Below, one piece after another: positions 36,048 through 45,476 of a DNA stretch of 64,000 nucleotides. The stretch comes from Lachnospiraceae bacterium. Lineage in GTDB: Bacteria; Bacillota; Clostridia; Lachnospirales; Lachnospiraceae. The notes beneath the pieces were generated by a model. It made no database searches. It was not told the origin of the DNA and saw nothing but the letters and a program-made list of their open reading frames with translations. The position numbers and the translations under genes were made by a program. Location: the NCBI GenBank assembly GCA_910575105.1, contig CAJTDK010000004.1:124001-188000 (forward strand). The letters are read 5' to 3'. Each line of letters starts with the position of its first letter. The stretch's first letter is position 1.

Positions 36048-36397
36048 GCGAGTAAGACAGGTAATTGCGGCTGCAGGAAGCCGAAAGGCTGCAGGTGAGG
36101 AAAGTCCGGGCTTCACAGGGCAGGATGCCGGATAACGTCCGGTGGAGGCGACTCCAAGGAAAGTGCAACAGAAATGTACCGCCTTCCCTACGGAAGGTAA
36201 GGGTGGAAGGGCAGTGTAAGAGACTACCGCTCTGCTGGTAACAGCGGGGGCACATGTAAACCCCATCCGAAGCAAGGCCGGAAAAAGACAATGTGGCGGC
36301 CCGTCACGTCTTAGGTTGGCCGCTTGAGCCTGTCGGCGACGGCAGGCCTAGATAGATGATTACCAGACGACATGACCCGGCTTATCGTCTTGCTCGC
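36048..36397 (+). ncRNA. rnpB: RNase P RNA, bacterial class A
   Basis: The catalytic RNA of RNase P trims the 5' ends of tRNA precursors. The conserved core blocks are present: GAGGAAAGTCCGGGC at about 36098, GTGCAACAGAAATGTACC, GGTAAGGGTGGAAGGG, and ATAGATGATTACC near the 3' end. The ends pair as helix P1 (GCGAGTAAGAC with GTCTTGCTCGC), which sets the boundaries to within a few bases, and six T follow at 36398-36403 as a terminator. Confidence 0.96.
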
Positions 36398-36453
36398 TTT
36401 TTTGTAGAAAATAATTTGTCAGGGGCAAAAGCAGAGAGGTACAGATAAAAGAT

Positions 36454-36486
36454 AAAAGGTATGGCTTATTTAGGCCATACCCTTTT
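36454..36486. terminator. Terminator of pyrBI
   Basis: AAAAGGTATGGC (36454-36465) pairs with GCCATACCCTTTT (36474-36486) apart from one bulged C. It lies downstream of pyrI on the minus strand and has T runs on both strands. Confidence 0.7.
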
Positions 36487-36515
36487 CGTTCTCTCAGCTC
36501 TTTGCTTTCAGCAGG

Positions 36516-36968
36516 CTATTTCCGGGCCAGGTGTCCGGTATATTTCTCTTCGCAGTATTTGCAGCGGTAGATCTGCTGTTCCTCGTCGGTCAGCAGGAAG
36601 ATATGTTCAAGTTCCTGCTCGATAGAGGTGATGCACCGCGGATTCCTGCAGTGGATGACATTTCTTATCTCATCAGGGAGATGGAGCGTCTTCTTGTCCA
36701 CGATCTGGGCGTCCTTGATGATGTTGACCGTGATATTGTGGTCGATAAAGCCAAGGACATCAAGATCCATAAAATCAATGGGGCATTCGATCTTCATGAT
36801 ATCCTTCTTACCCATCTTGCTGCTCTTGGCGTTTTTGATGATCGCCACGCAGCAGTCCAGCTTGTCCAGATGGAGGTATTTATAGATATCCATGCTCCGT
36901 CCGGCCTGTATATGGTCCAGCACGAAACCTTCTTCAATACGTCCTACATTCAGTGTATTCTTTACCAT
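36516..36968 (-). CDS. pyrI: Aspartate carbamoyltransferase regulatory subunit
   Basis: PyrI binds nucleotides and tunes PyrB allosterically. The 150-residue protein has the zinc site C-x4-C and C-x2-C (CRNPRC, CKYC). Although the frame is open to 37004, AAGGAGG 9 bases before the ATG at 36968 fixes the start, giving the family opening VKNTLNVGRIEEGFVLDHI. It follows pyrB closely; this pair, without pyrK or pyrD in between, is the usual clostridial arrangement. Confidence 0.95.
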   Translation of the reverse strand: MVKNTLNVGRIEEGFVLDHIQAGRSMDIYKYLHLDKLDCCVAIIKNAKSSKMGKKDIMKIECPIDFMDLDVLGFIDHNITVNIIKDAQIVDKKTLHLPDEIRNVIHCRNPRCITSIEQELEHIFLLTDEEQQIYRCKYCEEKYTGHLARK

Positions 36969-36990
36969 TATGTAATTCCTCCTTATCTTC

Positions 36991-37911
36991 TTACTTAACT
37001 TCAATTTCCAAAAGGGTCAGGATCAATGCCATACGGATGTAGACGCCGTACTGTACCTGCTTAAAGTAAGCGGCCCTAGGGTCAGAATCCACCTCGACGG
37101 AGATTTCATTGACCCTGGGGAGCGGATGGAGGACATACATATCCTTCGGTGCAAGCGCCATCTTCTTCATGTCCAGAATGTAAAAATCTTTCATACGTAC
37201 ATAGTCTTCCTCGTTGAAGAAGCGTTCCTTCTGGACGCGTGTCATATAGAGGAGGTCAAGGTTTGGAAGCGCATCTTCCAGACGGACAACTTCCTCGTAA
37301 GGAATATTATTTTTATCAAGGACATCGGAGCGGATATATCCCGGAAGCCGGAGTTCCTCGGGGGAGATCAGCACGAAACTGATGCCGGGATATCTCACCA
37401 GCGCATGAATCAGGGAATGGACGGTGCGCCCGAATTTCAGGTCGCCGCACAGGCCGATGGTCATGTTGCCAAGATGTCCCTTTAAGGAACGGATGGTCAG
37501 AAGATCGGTAAGCGTCTGCGTCGGGTGTTGGTGTCCGCCGTCGCCGGCATTGATCACCGGGATGGAAGAGTGCCGGCATGCGACCATGGGAGCTCCTTCC
37601 TTGGGATGACGCATGGCACAGATGTCTGCGTAGCAGGAAATCGTGCGGATCGTATCAGATACGCTCTCGCCTTTGGCTGCGGAGCTTGAATCTGCAGAAG
37701 AAAATCCCATGATATTTCCGCCCAGGTTCAGCATGGCAGCCTCATGGCTCAGTCTCGTTCTGGTGCTCGGCTCATAGAAAAGCGTCGCCAGCTTTTTCCC
37801 CTCGCACGCATGGGCGTACTTTGCAGGATCCGCTTCAATGTCCCCGGCAAGATCCATAAGCTTATCAAGCTCTTCTACGGAAAAATCCATTGGACTCATT
37901 AAATGTCTCAT
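36991..37911 (-). CDS. pyrB: Aspartate carbamoyltransferase catalytic subunit
   Basis: PyrB joins carbamoyl phosphate and aspartate in pyrimidine synthesis. [12 protein letters not shown] binds carbamoyl phosphate, HPTQTLTDL and HPLPRVNEI complete the site. The length (306 residues) is standard. It pairs with PyrI, so the enzyme is the regulated class B type. GGAGG lies upstream of the ATG. A CmpB-like gene of the same strand ends about 64 bases upstream. Confidence 0.97.
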   Translation of the reverse strand: MRHLMSPMDFSVEELDKLMDLAGDIEADPAKYAHACEGKKLATLFYEPSTRTRLSHEAAMLNLGGNIMGFSSADSSSAAKGESVSDTIRTISCYADICAMRHPKEGAPMVACRHSSIPVINAGDGGHQHPTQTLTDLLTIRSLKGHLGNMTIGLCGDLKFGRTVHSLIHALVRYPGISFVLISPEELRLPGYIRSDVLDKNNIPYEEVVRLEDALPNLDLLYMTRVQKERFFNEEDYVRMKDFYILDMKKMALAPKDMYVLHPLPRVNEISVEVDSDPRAAYFKQVQYGVYIRMALILTLLEIEVK

Positions 37912-37975
37912 AAATACCTCCTCAATGTGTAGTTAAAATTTCCAAGAGATATCATATAATAAATGAAGGAGTTTT

Positions 37976-38371
37976 TCAATGTCTGCAGAGAATTTTTTCA
38001 AATAGTAAGCCTGCGCCGAACCAGAGCGGCGCATAGTCAAGGCGGATCAGCCCATTTACGTTTAGCGGGCTTTTGCTGTAGTCCCAGGGGCACGCTTCAA
38101 AACGGCGCAGGAATGACCCGGTCAGGTATTCGCCGGTGAAGATGCAGACCGTATAGACGCTGCCCCGAAGCCAGAGGCTGTGCTTTTTCAGCAGGCTGCA
38201 GACCGGCGCAAGGAGGCTGGCCATGCCGTAGATAGGAAACATCCAGACAGAGGTGTTTCCCTTTAATTTTAAGTCTTTGTCCATGAGACAGTGGGTGCTT
38301 GTAAAGATGATTTCCATACACCATCCGGTCATACCGCAGGTGAGGAAATTGTTTCCAAATTGAGAATGCAT
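37976..38371 (-). CDS. CmpB-like putative ABC-transporter membrane protein
   Basis: A 131-residue membrane protein with three or four helices. The segments WCMEIIFTSTHCLMDKDLKLKGNTSVWMFPIYG and CPWDYSKSPLNVNGLIRLDYAPLWF are typical of the CmpB-like family (often called putative ABC transporter type IV), which is common in Firmicutes and has no proven function. It lies upstream of pyrBI on the same strand and could be cotranscribed, but nothing ties it to pyrimidines. Confidence 0.8.
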   Translation of the reverse strand: MHSQFGNNFLTCGMTGWCMEIIFTSTHCLMDKDLKLKGNTSVWMFPIYGMASLLAPVCSLLKKHSLWLRGSVYTVCIFTGEYLTGSFLRRFEACPWDYSKSPLNVNGLIRLDYAPLWFGAGLLFEKILCRH

Positions 38372-38552
38372 AATTTACCTTCCTGATCTTCTGTTCTTAG
38401 GGGGTAGTATGCCGGAAAAAATGAGATTTTATTCTTGCAATTGGAAACGTACGGCTGTATAACTATAGTAATCGGTGTCAGCAGGCAGGGCAGCCGGAAG
38501 GAGAGACGGCCGGTCCTCTGCTGCCGCAGAAAAACCAGGAGGAATGAAAGAT

Positions 38553-39683
38553 ATGGCTACATTAGAGGAACTGCGCAGGCAGCTTGACGAAGTAGATGAC
38601 CAGATAGTGAAGCTTTTTGAGAAGCGCATGAGTATTTGTGAGCAGGTGGGTGAATACAAGGTGGGCTGCGGCCGTAAAGTATTCGACCGCCAGCGGGAGG
38701 CAAGCAAGCTTTCGGATGTTGCCGGCAAGGCATCCACGGAGTTTAACAAGAAGGGAGTTAAGGAGCTATACCAGCAATTGATGTCCATGAGCCGGAAGCT
38801 GCAGTATCAGCAACTTGTGAAGGCGGGAGCCCTGGGGCGGCTGCCCTTTATCGAGATGTCTTCCATCGATATGGAGAATGTAAGAATCGTGTTCCAGGGA
38901 ACGGAAGGGGCGTACAGCCAGGCGGCGATGCACAACTATTTTGGAAAGGACTGCAACAGCTTCCATGTCAGCACATTCCGGGAGGCTATGGAGGCGATCG
39001 AGGAAGGTGCGGCGGACTATGCGGTGCTTCCTATTGAAAATGCGATCGCGGGAGCGGTCAATGAGGTCTATGACCTGCTGGCTGAGTTTGAGAATTATAT
39101 CGTAGGCGAGACGATCCTGCCGGTAAGGCATACCCTCTGCGGCCTGCCGGGTGCGGAAGTCTCTGATATCGGGCAGGTGTATTCCAAGGCGGAGGCGCTG
39201 ATGCAGACGAGCCGTTTTTTAAACGGGCATCCAGACTGGCAGCAGATCAGCGTTGCCAATACGGCAGTGGCGGCAAAGAAGATTCTGGAGGATGCAGACA
39301 AGCGGCAGGCGGCGGTGTGCAGCGCCTATGCGGCAGAGGTCTATGGCCTTTCAGTTCTGGCGGATGACATTAACGACGAGAGTGATAACAGTACGAGGTT
39401 CATCGTCGTGACAAACCAGAAGGTATTTTCAAAAGAAGCCAAAAAGATCAGCATCTGCTTTGAGCTGCCTCACGAGCCGGCGTCCCTTTACCAGCTTCTG
39501 TCGCACTTTGTCTATAATAACCTGAACATGACGAAGATTGAGTCTCGGCCGGTGGAGGGAAGGAACTGGGAATACCGCTTTTTTATCGACTTCGATGGGA
39601 ATCTGGCGGATCCGGCGGTGAAGAATGCGATTCGGGGGCTCAGGGAGGAGAGCCGTAATCTGCGGATATTCGGGAATTATTAA
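38553..39683 (+). CDS. pheA: Bifunctional chorismate mutase/prephenate dehydratase
   Basis: PheA carries out two steps of phenylalanine synthesis. An AroQ chorismate mutase domain (about 1-90, LRRQLDEVDDQIVKLFEKRM) is followed by prephenate dehydratase (about 110-290, GTEGAYSQAAM, DYAVLPIENA, DNSTRFIV) and an ACT domain with the ligand motif ESRP near residue 330. The ATG at 38553 has AGGAGGA 9 bases upstream; the one at 38544 would be too close. The product has 376 residues. The stop codon lies inside the edge of an inverted repeat element. Confidence 0.95.
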   Translation: MATLEELRRQLDEVDDQIVKLFEKRMSICEQVGEYKVGCGRKVFDRQREASKLSDVAGKASTEFNKKGVKELYQQLMSMSRKLQYQQLVKAGALGRLPFIEMSSIDMENVRIVFQGTEGAYSQAAMHNYFGKDCNSFHVSTFREAMEAIEEGAADYAVLPIENAIAGAVNEVYDLLAEFENYIVGETILPVRHTLCGLPGAEVSDIGQVYSKAEALMQTSRFLNGHPDWQQISVANTAVAAKKILEDADKRQAAVCSAYAAEVYGLSVLADDINDESDNSTRFIVVTNQKVFSKEAKKISICFELPHEPASLYQLLSHFVYNNLNMTKIESRPVEGRNWEYRFFIDFDGNLADPAVKNAIRGLREESRNLRIFGNY

Positions 39684-39742
39684 TCTTGTATCATTTTCTC
39701 ACGGCTTGTGCAGTAAATGCACAAATCTGTGTGAACAGTAAC
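39683..39742 (-). repeat. Structured element, short inverted copy 3 (after pheA)
   Basis: Read on the minus strand it opens with GTTACTGTTCA, then a perfect hairpin TTGTGCA-TTTAC-TGCACAA, then CCGTGAGAAAATGATACAAG. Elements at 11079 and 47367 have the same order: GTTACTGTTCA, hairpin 1, GTGAGAACACGATGCAGG. Only the hairpin sequence differs, so structure rather than sequence seems kept. It lacks the second half of the long copies. Confidence 0.6.
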
Positions 39743-39781
39743 CGGGGCCGCGCATGATTAGCGGCGGATGCCGACGGTTAC

Positions 39782-39811
39782 TTGCACAGAGCTTTTATCT
39801 TATGATATAAT
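39782..39811 (+). promoter_or_regulatory. Promoter of the solute-binding lipoprotein gene
   Basis: TTGCAC (39782-39787), an 18-base spacer and consensus TATAAT (39806-39811). GTAACCG and CGGTTAC flank the preceding stretch (39738-39782) and could form a further stem. Confidence 0.6.
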
Positions 39812-39916
39812 AGCTTTGCGTTTCTGTCCGTCTGGTGGCCGGGATCATGAGTGGCATGTTCTGCCGTAGTGTGCCGGACAGGACACAGGGAAAAAAGCAT
39901 AAGGGATGGGACACAC

Positions 39917-41149
39917 ATGAAAAGAAGAATTTGTAGTTTGATGTTAGGAATGCTGTGCGCCGCATCGATTGCCGGGTGCGGGAAGGCTGGGGAGAATGAA
40001 CCGGCGGATGCAAAGCAGAAAAAGGTGGAGCTTACCGTCTGGGGAGCGAAAGAAGACGAGGAGCTCATGGGCCGGATCATTGAAAGCTTTAAGGCGGAGT
40101 ATAAGGGGCAGGCGGATCTGCAGATATCCTTTCAGGAACAGGGAGAATCAGAATGTAAGGACGCGCTGCTCAGCGGACTGGAGGAGGGCGCGGATGTCTT
40201 TACCTTTGCGGACGACCAGGTGAACGCCCTGGCTGCGGCCGGCGCCCTGGATCCGGTTAAACATGCAGAGGGGATCAAGGACAGCAGTCTGCCGGCGGCA
40301 GTGGAGGCTGCATCAGTGGGGGACACATTGTACGCTTATCCGCTGACAGCGGACAACGGGTATTTTCTGTATTACAACAAAAAATATATTTCAGGGAAGC
40401 AGGCGGAGAAACTGGACGATATCCTCAAAGCCGCGGCATCAGCGGGCAAGCGGTTCGTAATGGACTGGTCCTCGGCGTGGTATGTGTATTCCTTTTTCGG
40501 CAATACCGGCCTTACGGTAGGGCTAAATGATGACGGGATCACCAATTATTGTACGTGGAATCAGACGGACGGGGAGATCAAGGGCACTGATGTTGCCAGG
40601 GCTATGCTTAGGATCGCGGCCAGCGGGGGCTTTGAGAGCCGGACGGACGAAGGATTTCTTGAGGGCGTGAAGGACGGCACCGTCATCGCCGGCGTCAGCG
40701 GCGTGTGGAATGCGGTCGCCATAGAGGAGGCATGGGGAGAGGATGCAGGAGCCGTGAAGCTCCCTACCTATACCTGCGATGGACGCCAGGTGCAGATGGC
40801 ATCCTTTTCCGGCTGTAAGCTCATTGGCGTGAATGCTTATTCAGAGCATCCGGTATGGGCATCAAGGCTCGCAGAGTGGATTACCAGCGAGGATAACCAG
40901 AGGCTCAGGTTTGAGCTTCGCGGGCAGGGACCGGCAGACCTGGCGGTTGCAGGGTCGAAAGAGATCGAGGAGTCTCCGGCCATCGCTGCCCTCTTAGAGC
41001 AGTCAGAGTCCGCCCAGCTTCAGCGGGTAGGCGGCAAGTTTTGGGATCCGGTTACCGCGTTCGCAGAGAACATGGCGGCGGGCAATCCTTCCGGGGAAGA
41101 TCTGCAGGAGCAGCTGGACAAGATGACCGAGGGCATCTGTGAGAGATAG
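39917..41149 (+). CDS. Extracellular solute-binding lipoprotein (family 1 type)
   Basis: The 410-residue protein begins with a lipoprotein signal ending in AASIAGC, whose Cys is about residue 20. The mature part resembles sugar-binding proteins: KVELTVWGAKEDEELMGRI, then TFADDQVNALAAAGALDPV and LTADNGYFLYYNKKY. No permease or ATPase genes follow, unlike a normal ABC importer. Instead a chemoreceptor follows after 46 bases with no terminator. The upstream part of the frame (39851-39916) is not likely to be translated, because it has no lipobox context and the ATG at 39917 opens the signal peptide. Confidence 0.85.
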   Translation: MKRRICSLMLGMLCAASIAGCGKAGENEPADAKQKKVELTVWGAKEDEELMGRIIESFKAEYKGQADLQISFQEQGESECKDALLSGLEEGADVFTFADDQVNALAAAGALDPVKHAEGIKDSSLPAAVEAASVGDTLYAYPLTADNGYFLYYNKKYISGKQAEKLDDILKAAASAGKRFVMDWSSAWYVYSFFGNTGLTVGLNDDGITNYCTWNQTDGEIKGTDVARAMLRIAASGGFESRTDEGFLEGVKDGTVIAGVSGVWNAVAIEEAWGEDAGAVKLPTYTCDGRQVQMASFSGCKLIGVNAYSEHPVWASRLAEWITSEDNQRLRFELRGQGPADLAVAGSKEIEESPAIAALLEQSESAQLQRVGGKFWDPVTAFAENMAAGNPSGEDLQEQLDKMTEGICER

Positions 41150-41195
41150 ACATAATACATACGCAGCATAATTAGTGAAAGGATTGTAAGATAAG

Positions 41196-42782
41196 ATGAA
41201 AAAGAAGCTCACGATACAACAGCGCCTTATCCTCCCGATTATCCTTCTGGGAGCAGTGGCCCTGTTGTCAAATATTCTGTCGGTTTTCAGTATCAACAAT
41301 GTTAATGCAAATGCCTCAAAGATCGTAGATGACTATATGGTCGGTTCAAAGGTCCTGCAGAATATCCGCCACGCGACGACGAATATTCATAAGATGGCCC
41401 TGTCCCACATTGTTGCTACAGATTATGACACGATGATCACAGTCGTGGCACAGATCAAGGAAGAGGAAGAGGTATTGGAAAGCTATCTGGAGGAATTTGA
41501 GGCGTACGTTACAACGGAGGAGAGAGAAATCTATGAGCAGCTTCTAAGCAACTATGATTCCTTTAAACACTCTCTTGTCTACCTCGTCTGCGCCAGCGCA
41601 GACAGCAAAACGCAGGAGGCATATGCCTTTGCCAACGGCGACGTGGCAAGCTTCGGGGCAGCTATAGAGAGTAATACGGATGAGCTGTACGCTGGGGTAA
41701 GCGCCCGCACAGACAGTGCTAGAAAGAGGCTTCTCTTTGTGTATGTCCTCTCGCTTGTCATCGCGGCATCAGCGATCGCTGCGTGCATGATCCTTATGCC
41801 TGCAGCCGCCCGCATCATCAGGAAATATGTGATCATGCCGATTAAAGATACGGTGGATACACTGCAGGACAGCTCGAAGAGGCTTAACGAGGTGGCGGGC
41901 GAGGTACTCAAGCGCACCCGCACCTCAGAAAAGAGCGCCGGAGGGTTGTCCGACCTGGCAGGAGCGCTGTCAGGCTCTATCCAGAAGGTGGCGAATAATG
42001 CGGCGAACATCAATCGCAGCGCCGGTGATATCAAGACAGACGTCCAGGACATGGCAAAAGAATGCGGCGCTATCACCGAGTATTCCGCTGCCATGAAGAC
42101 GCGGGCCAGTGAGATGGAGGAATCTGCCCAGACGAATACAGAGGTTATCCGGAAGAAAGCGTCGGATATCCTGGAGGAGCTGGGGGAAGCCATTGAGAAC
42201 AGCAAGAGTGTAGACCAGGTGAACAGCCTGACAAAGGATATCGTAGATATCGCATCCACGACTAACCTGATCGCCCTCAATGCCTCTGTAGAGGCCATGC
42301 GCGCCGGAGAGGCGGGGAACGGCTTTGCGGTGGTGGCCAGGGAGATTAAGAGTCTGGCACGCTCCTGCGGCGAGACGGCCGGGCGGATCCAGGAGGTCAA
42401 TGAGGTCGTCACCAGCGCGGTACATAATCTTTCCAGACATTCCCAGGATATGGTGGACTACCTGAACGATATGATCCTCACAGAATTTCAGGAGTTTGTC
42501 AGCTCCGGCAGGCAGTATAAGGAGGATGCGGATTACGTAAAAGAGATGATCGACGCATTTAATGACAGGACGGACAGACTCAGAAATTCCATGACGGAGA
42601 TTGCAGATTCTATCGAAAGCATTACAAAGGCAATCGATGAAGGCGCGTCCGGGATCAACGGCGTGGCGGGCAGCACGAAGGGGCTGGTGGAGGATATCGC
42701 AGATATTACCGGGCGCATGGATGTGAACCGGGAGATCGTAGAGGAATTGAAGAAGCAGATGGAAGTATTTGCAGATTTTTAA
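41196..42782 (+). CDS. Methyl-accepting chemotaxis protein
   Basis: A 528-residue receptor. Membrane helices at about 10-33 and 180-205 enclose an extracellular four-helix-type sensor rich in Glu (about 35-180). The cytoplasmic part is a long coiled coil whose hairpin tip is DIASTTNLIALNASVEAMRAGEAGNGFAVVAREIKSLA; the usual tip has Q-TNLLALNAAIEAARAGE, so it deviates at a few positions but keeps the E-x2-RAGE core. No che genes are near. The close link to the solute-binding protein suggests that this binding protein supplies its ligand. Confidence 0.9.
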   Translation: MKKKLTIQQRLILPIILLGAVALLSNILSVFSINNVNANASKIVDDYMVGSKVLQNIRHATTNIHKMALSHIVATDYDTMITVVAQIKEEEEVLESYLEEFEAYVTTEEREIYEQLLSNYDSFKHSLVYLVCASADSKTQEAYAFANGDVASFGAAIESNTDELYAGVSARTDSARKRLLFVYVLSLVIAASAIAACMILMPAAARIIRKYVIMPIKDTVDTLQDSSKRLNEVAGEVLKRTRTSEKSAGGLSDLAGALSGSIQKVANNAANINRSAGDIKTDVQDMAKECGAITEYSAAMKTRASEMEESAQTNTEVIRKKASDILEELGEAIENSKSVDQVNSLTKDIVDIASTTNLIALNASVEAMRAGEAGNGFAVVAREIKSLARSCGETAGRIQEVNEVVTSAVHNLSRHSQDMVDYLNDMILTEFQEFVSSGRQYKEDADYVKEMIDAFNDRTDRLRNSMTEIADSIESITKAIDEGASGINGVAGSTKGLVEDIADITGRMDVNREIVEELKKQMEVFADF

Positions 42783-42847
42783 TGAGACGGGATGTGATCT
42801 AGGTTTTTAGTAAGATAGAATGTGATTTTGGAGGGGAAAGAGCAGTG

Positions 42848-44140
42848 ATGAGAACGAGAGAATTAATGCTGTACCGCGGTATGGAGGATGGGCAGATTCT
42901 TAAGGATATGGCATTTCTGATGGATAACTATAAAAATGAATATTATAATCAGGAGGATCTAAAAGAGCTTCTTTTTGAGACGGCCAACAGGCTTCTTGAA
43001 CTGTCGGTAAGCCATGGGTTTGCGGGCAATCTGTGGCATACATACCTGACGTACCTGCTTGCCAGCCATGAGAATGCCTACAGCACCTCCTGTGAGATCA
43101 CCGGAGAGACCACTGGCAGTATAAACCGGGCGGCGCGGCATGACTTCGGCATTTTTAAGGAGCTGTTTGATTATGATTTTTCAGGGATGAAGGAGGCGCT
43201 TGGGGCGGACTGCCTGTCGCTGTTTGAAGTATACGAGGGAAGCGGCGGGCACGGGAAGGTGTTCAACCAGCGGATCCGGGACCGGATCTGTGAGCTGGCC
43301 GGGAATCTTTCAGACGCTGAGGACGCAGAAGAGTTCAAGAAGACTGTCACCAGGTTCTACCAGGATTTCGGCGTGGGAAAGCTTGGGCTTCACAAGGCGT
43401 TCCGGGTAGAGCACGGTGAAAATGGGGCGCAGATCGTGCCGATTGCAAAGATCGCCCATGTGCATCTTGATGATCTGGTGGGATATGAAGCGGCTAAGAA
43501 AAAGCTGACTGACAATACGGAAGCTTTCGTAAGCGGCAGGAAGGCCAACAACTGCCTGCTGTTCGGTGATGCGGGAACGGGCAAATCTTCTTCGGTGAAA
43601 GCGGTATTAAACCAGTATTATGACAGGGGACTGCGCATGATCGAGGTGTACCGTCACCAGTTCCACGATCTTAACGACGTGATCTCTCAGATTAAGAACC
43701 GTAATTACAGGTTCATCATCTATATGGACGACCTTTCCTTTGAGGAATTTGAGACGGAGTATAAGTATCTGAAGGCGGTCATCGAGGGCGGCTTAGAGAA
43801 AAAGCCTGACAATGTGCTGATCTATGCCACATCCAACCGCAGGCATCTTATCCGCGAGAGTTTCCGGGACAAGGAGGAGCGGGAAGAGGATCTTCACAGC
43901 AATGATACGGTGCAAGAGAAGCTGTCTTTAGTCGCGAGGTTTGGCGTGACGATCTATTTCGGAAAGCCGGAGAAGAAGGAGTTCCAGGAGATCGTAAGGC
44001 AGCTTGCCAGAAGAAATAAGATCACCATGCCGGAGGATGAGCTCCTTTCGGAAGCAAATAAATGGGAGCTCAGCCACGGAGGCTTATCTGGAAGAACAGC
44101 CCAGCAGTTTATCGATTATCTGGCGGGGACTTATGAATAA
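42848..44140 (+). CDS. DUF815 family AAA-type ATPase
   Basis: The 430-residue protein has the Walker A motif LLFGDAGTGKSSSVKAVL near residue 240, a Walker B-like FIIYMDDLSFEEFE and a C-terminal lid region (LARRNKITMPEDELLSEANKWELSHGGLSGRTAQQFIDYL). This matches PF05673 (DUF815), conserved in bacteria but unassigned. The first 200 residues are a helical region particular to the Firmicute forms. It overlaps the MATE gene by 8 bases. Confidence 0.9.
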   Translation: MRTRELMLYRGMEDGQILKDMAFLMDNYKNEYYNQEDLKELLFETANRLLELSVSHGFAGNLWHTYLTYLLASHENAYSTSCEITGETTGSINRAARHDFGIFKELFDYDFSGMKEALGADCLSLFEVYEGSGGHGKVFNQRIRDRICELAGNLSDAEDAEEFKKTVTRFYQDFGVGKLGLHKAFRVEHGENGAQIVPIAKIAHVHLDDLVGYEAAKKKLTDNTEAFVSGRKANNCLLFGDAGTGKSSSVKAVLNQYYDRGLRMIEVYRHQFHDLNDVISQIKNRNYRFIIYMDDLSFEEFETEYKYLKAVIEGGLEKKPDNVLIYATSNRRHLIRESFRDKEEREEDLHSNDTVQEKLSLVARFGVTIYFGKPEKKEFQEIVRQLARRNKITMPEDELLSEANKWELSHGGLSGRTAQQFIDYLAGTYE

Positions 44141-45476
44141 GGATCTGACAGGCGGTAATGTGACAAAGACGATGCTGCTTTTTGCGGGACCGATGGTTCT
44201 TGGCAACCTTTTGCAGCAGTGCTACAATATTGCGGATACGCTGATCGTAGGGAGATTTCTCGGGGCGGGGGCGCTGGCTTCGGTGGGGGCGGCGTACACG
44301 CTGATGACTTTTCTGACCTCAGTGCTGATCGGGCTGTGCATGGGAAGCGGTTCCGTGGTGGCATATTACTTCGGAAAGAGGGATCACGGGCGGACGGCTG
44401 ACGCGGTGACGGCTTCATTTCTGTTCATCGGGGCGGTGTCTGTCCTTTTAAACCTGCTTGTCTTCTGGCAGATTGATGCAATCCTTCTTATGCTTCGGAT
44501 TCCGGGGGATCTGCTGGTGATGATGAAGGAGTATGTGCGGATCATTTTCGGCGGGATATTCTTTGTGTTTTTGTACAATTACTTTGGGTTTATCCTGCGG
44601 GCGGCGGGGAATTCTATGGCGCCCCTTTTGTTTCTCGGGTTGTCGGCGGGACTTAATGTGGCGCTTGATTTCTTTTTTGTGGTGAACCTGCGCCGAGGGA
44701 TTGGCGGGGCGGCTTTGGCTACCGTGGCGGCACAGATTTTTGCCGGAGCGGGAATCGGTATCTATACCTGGGTGAAGGAACCGTTCCTTAGGCCAGGAAA
44801 GGCGGAGGGCGGAAGGATAAGAGCGGCGATGCCAAAGATCGTGCGGTTCTCCCTTGCGGCCAGTGTTCAGCAGAGCGTGATGAACTTTGGGATCCTGATG
44901 ATACAGGGACTGGTCAACAGCTTTGGCACGGTTGTGATGGCGGCTTTTGCGGTGGCGGTGAAGATTGATTCCTTTGCCTATATGCCGGCCCAGGAGTTTG
45001 CCAATGCGTTCTCCTTGTTTATCTCCCAGAACAGCGGAGCGGGCAGGAAAGAACGGGTGCACCAGGGCGTGCGCTCGGCTATCCGGACTTCCGTCGCCTT
45101 TTGTCTGGCGGTCTCTGTGCTGATCTTTATCTTTGCCCCGCGGCTGATGCGTATCTTTGTGGATGGGCAGGAGATGGGGATCATAAGGGCCGGGGTAGAA
45201 TATCTGAGAATCGAAGGAAGCTTCTACTGCGGCATCGGTATTCTGTTTTTGCTGTACGGATATTACCGGGGAACGGGAAGGCCGGAGATGTCGGTGATCC
45301 TGACGGTCATATCTCTGGGGACGAGAGTACTGCTTTCCTATACCTTTGCCCCCAGGGAGGGAATCGGCGTGCAGGCAATCTGGTGGGCGATCCCCATCGG
45401 ATGGTTTCTGGCGGACCTGACGGGACTGCTCTATCTGAAAAGAGGGAAAGAGAAGGCAAAAAAGCAATCTGCCTAA
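44133..45476 (+). CDS. MATE family efflux transporter
   Basis: Twelve membrane helices in 447 residues, opening with DLTGGNVTKTMLLFAGPMVLGNLLQQCYNIADTLIVGRFLG, the typical start of the MATE (NorM/DinF) superfamily. These are cation-coupled exporters of drugs or metabolites. The ATG at 44133 overlaps the end of the DUF815 gene, and no ORF start further upstream is needed. The last four bases overlap the convergent rqcH gene. Confidence 0.92.
   Translation: MNKDLTGGNVTKTMLLFAGPMVLGNLLQQCYNIADTLIVGRFLGAGALASVGAAYTLMTFLTSVLIGLCMGSGSVVAYYFGKRDHGRTADAVTASFLFIGAVSVLLNLLVFWQIDAILLMLRIPGDLLVMMKEYVRIIFGGIFFVFLYNYFGFILRAAGNSMAPLLFLGLSAGLNVALDFFFVVNLRRGIGGAALATVAAQIFAGAGIGIYTWVKEPFLRPGKAEGGRIRAAMPKIVRFSLAASVQQSVMNFGILMIQGLVNSFGTVVMAAFAVAVKIDSFAYMPAQEFANAFSLFISQNSGAGRKERVHQGVRSAIRTSVAFCLAVSVLIFIFAPRLMRIFVDGQEMGIIRAGVEYLRIEGSFYCGIGILFLLYGYYRGTGRPEMSVILTVISLGTRVLLSYTFAPREGIGVQAIWWAIPIGWFLADLTGLLYLKRGKEKAKKQSA

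Noticed and set aside
39733-39782. A gene between pheA and the solute-binding protein
   Set aside because: Only hairpins, repeat copy 3 and a promoter are seen; no frame has a start signal.
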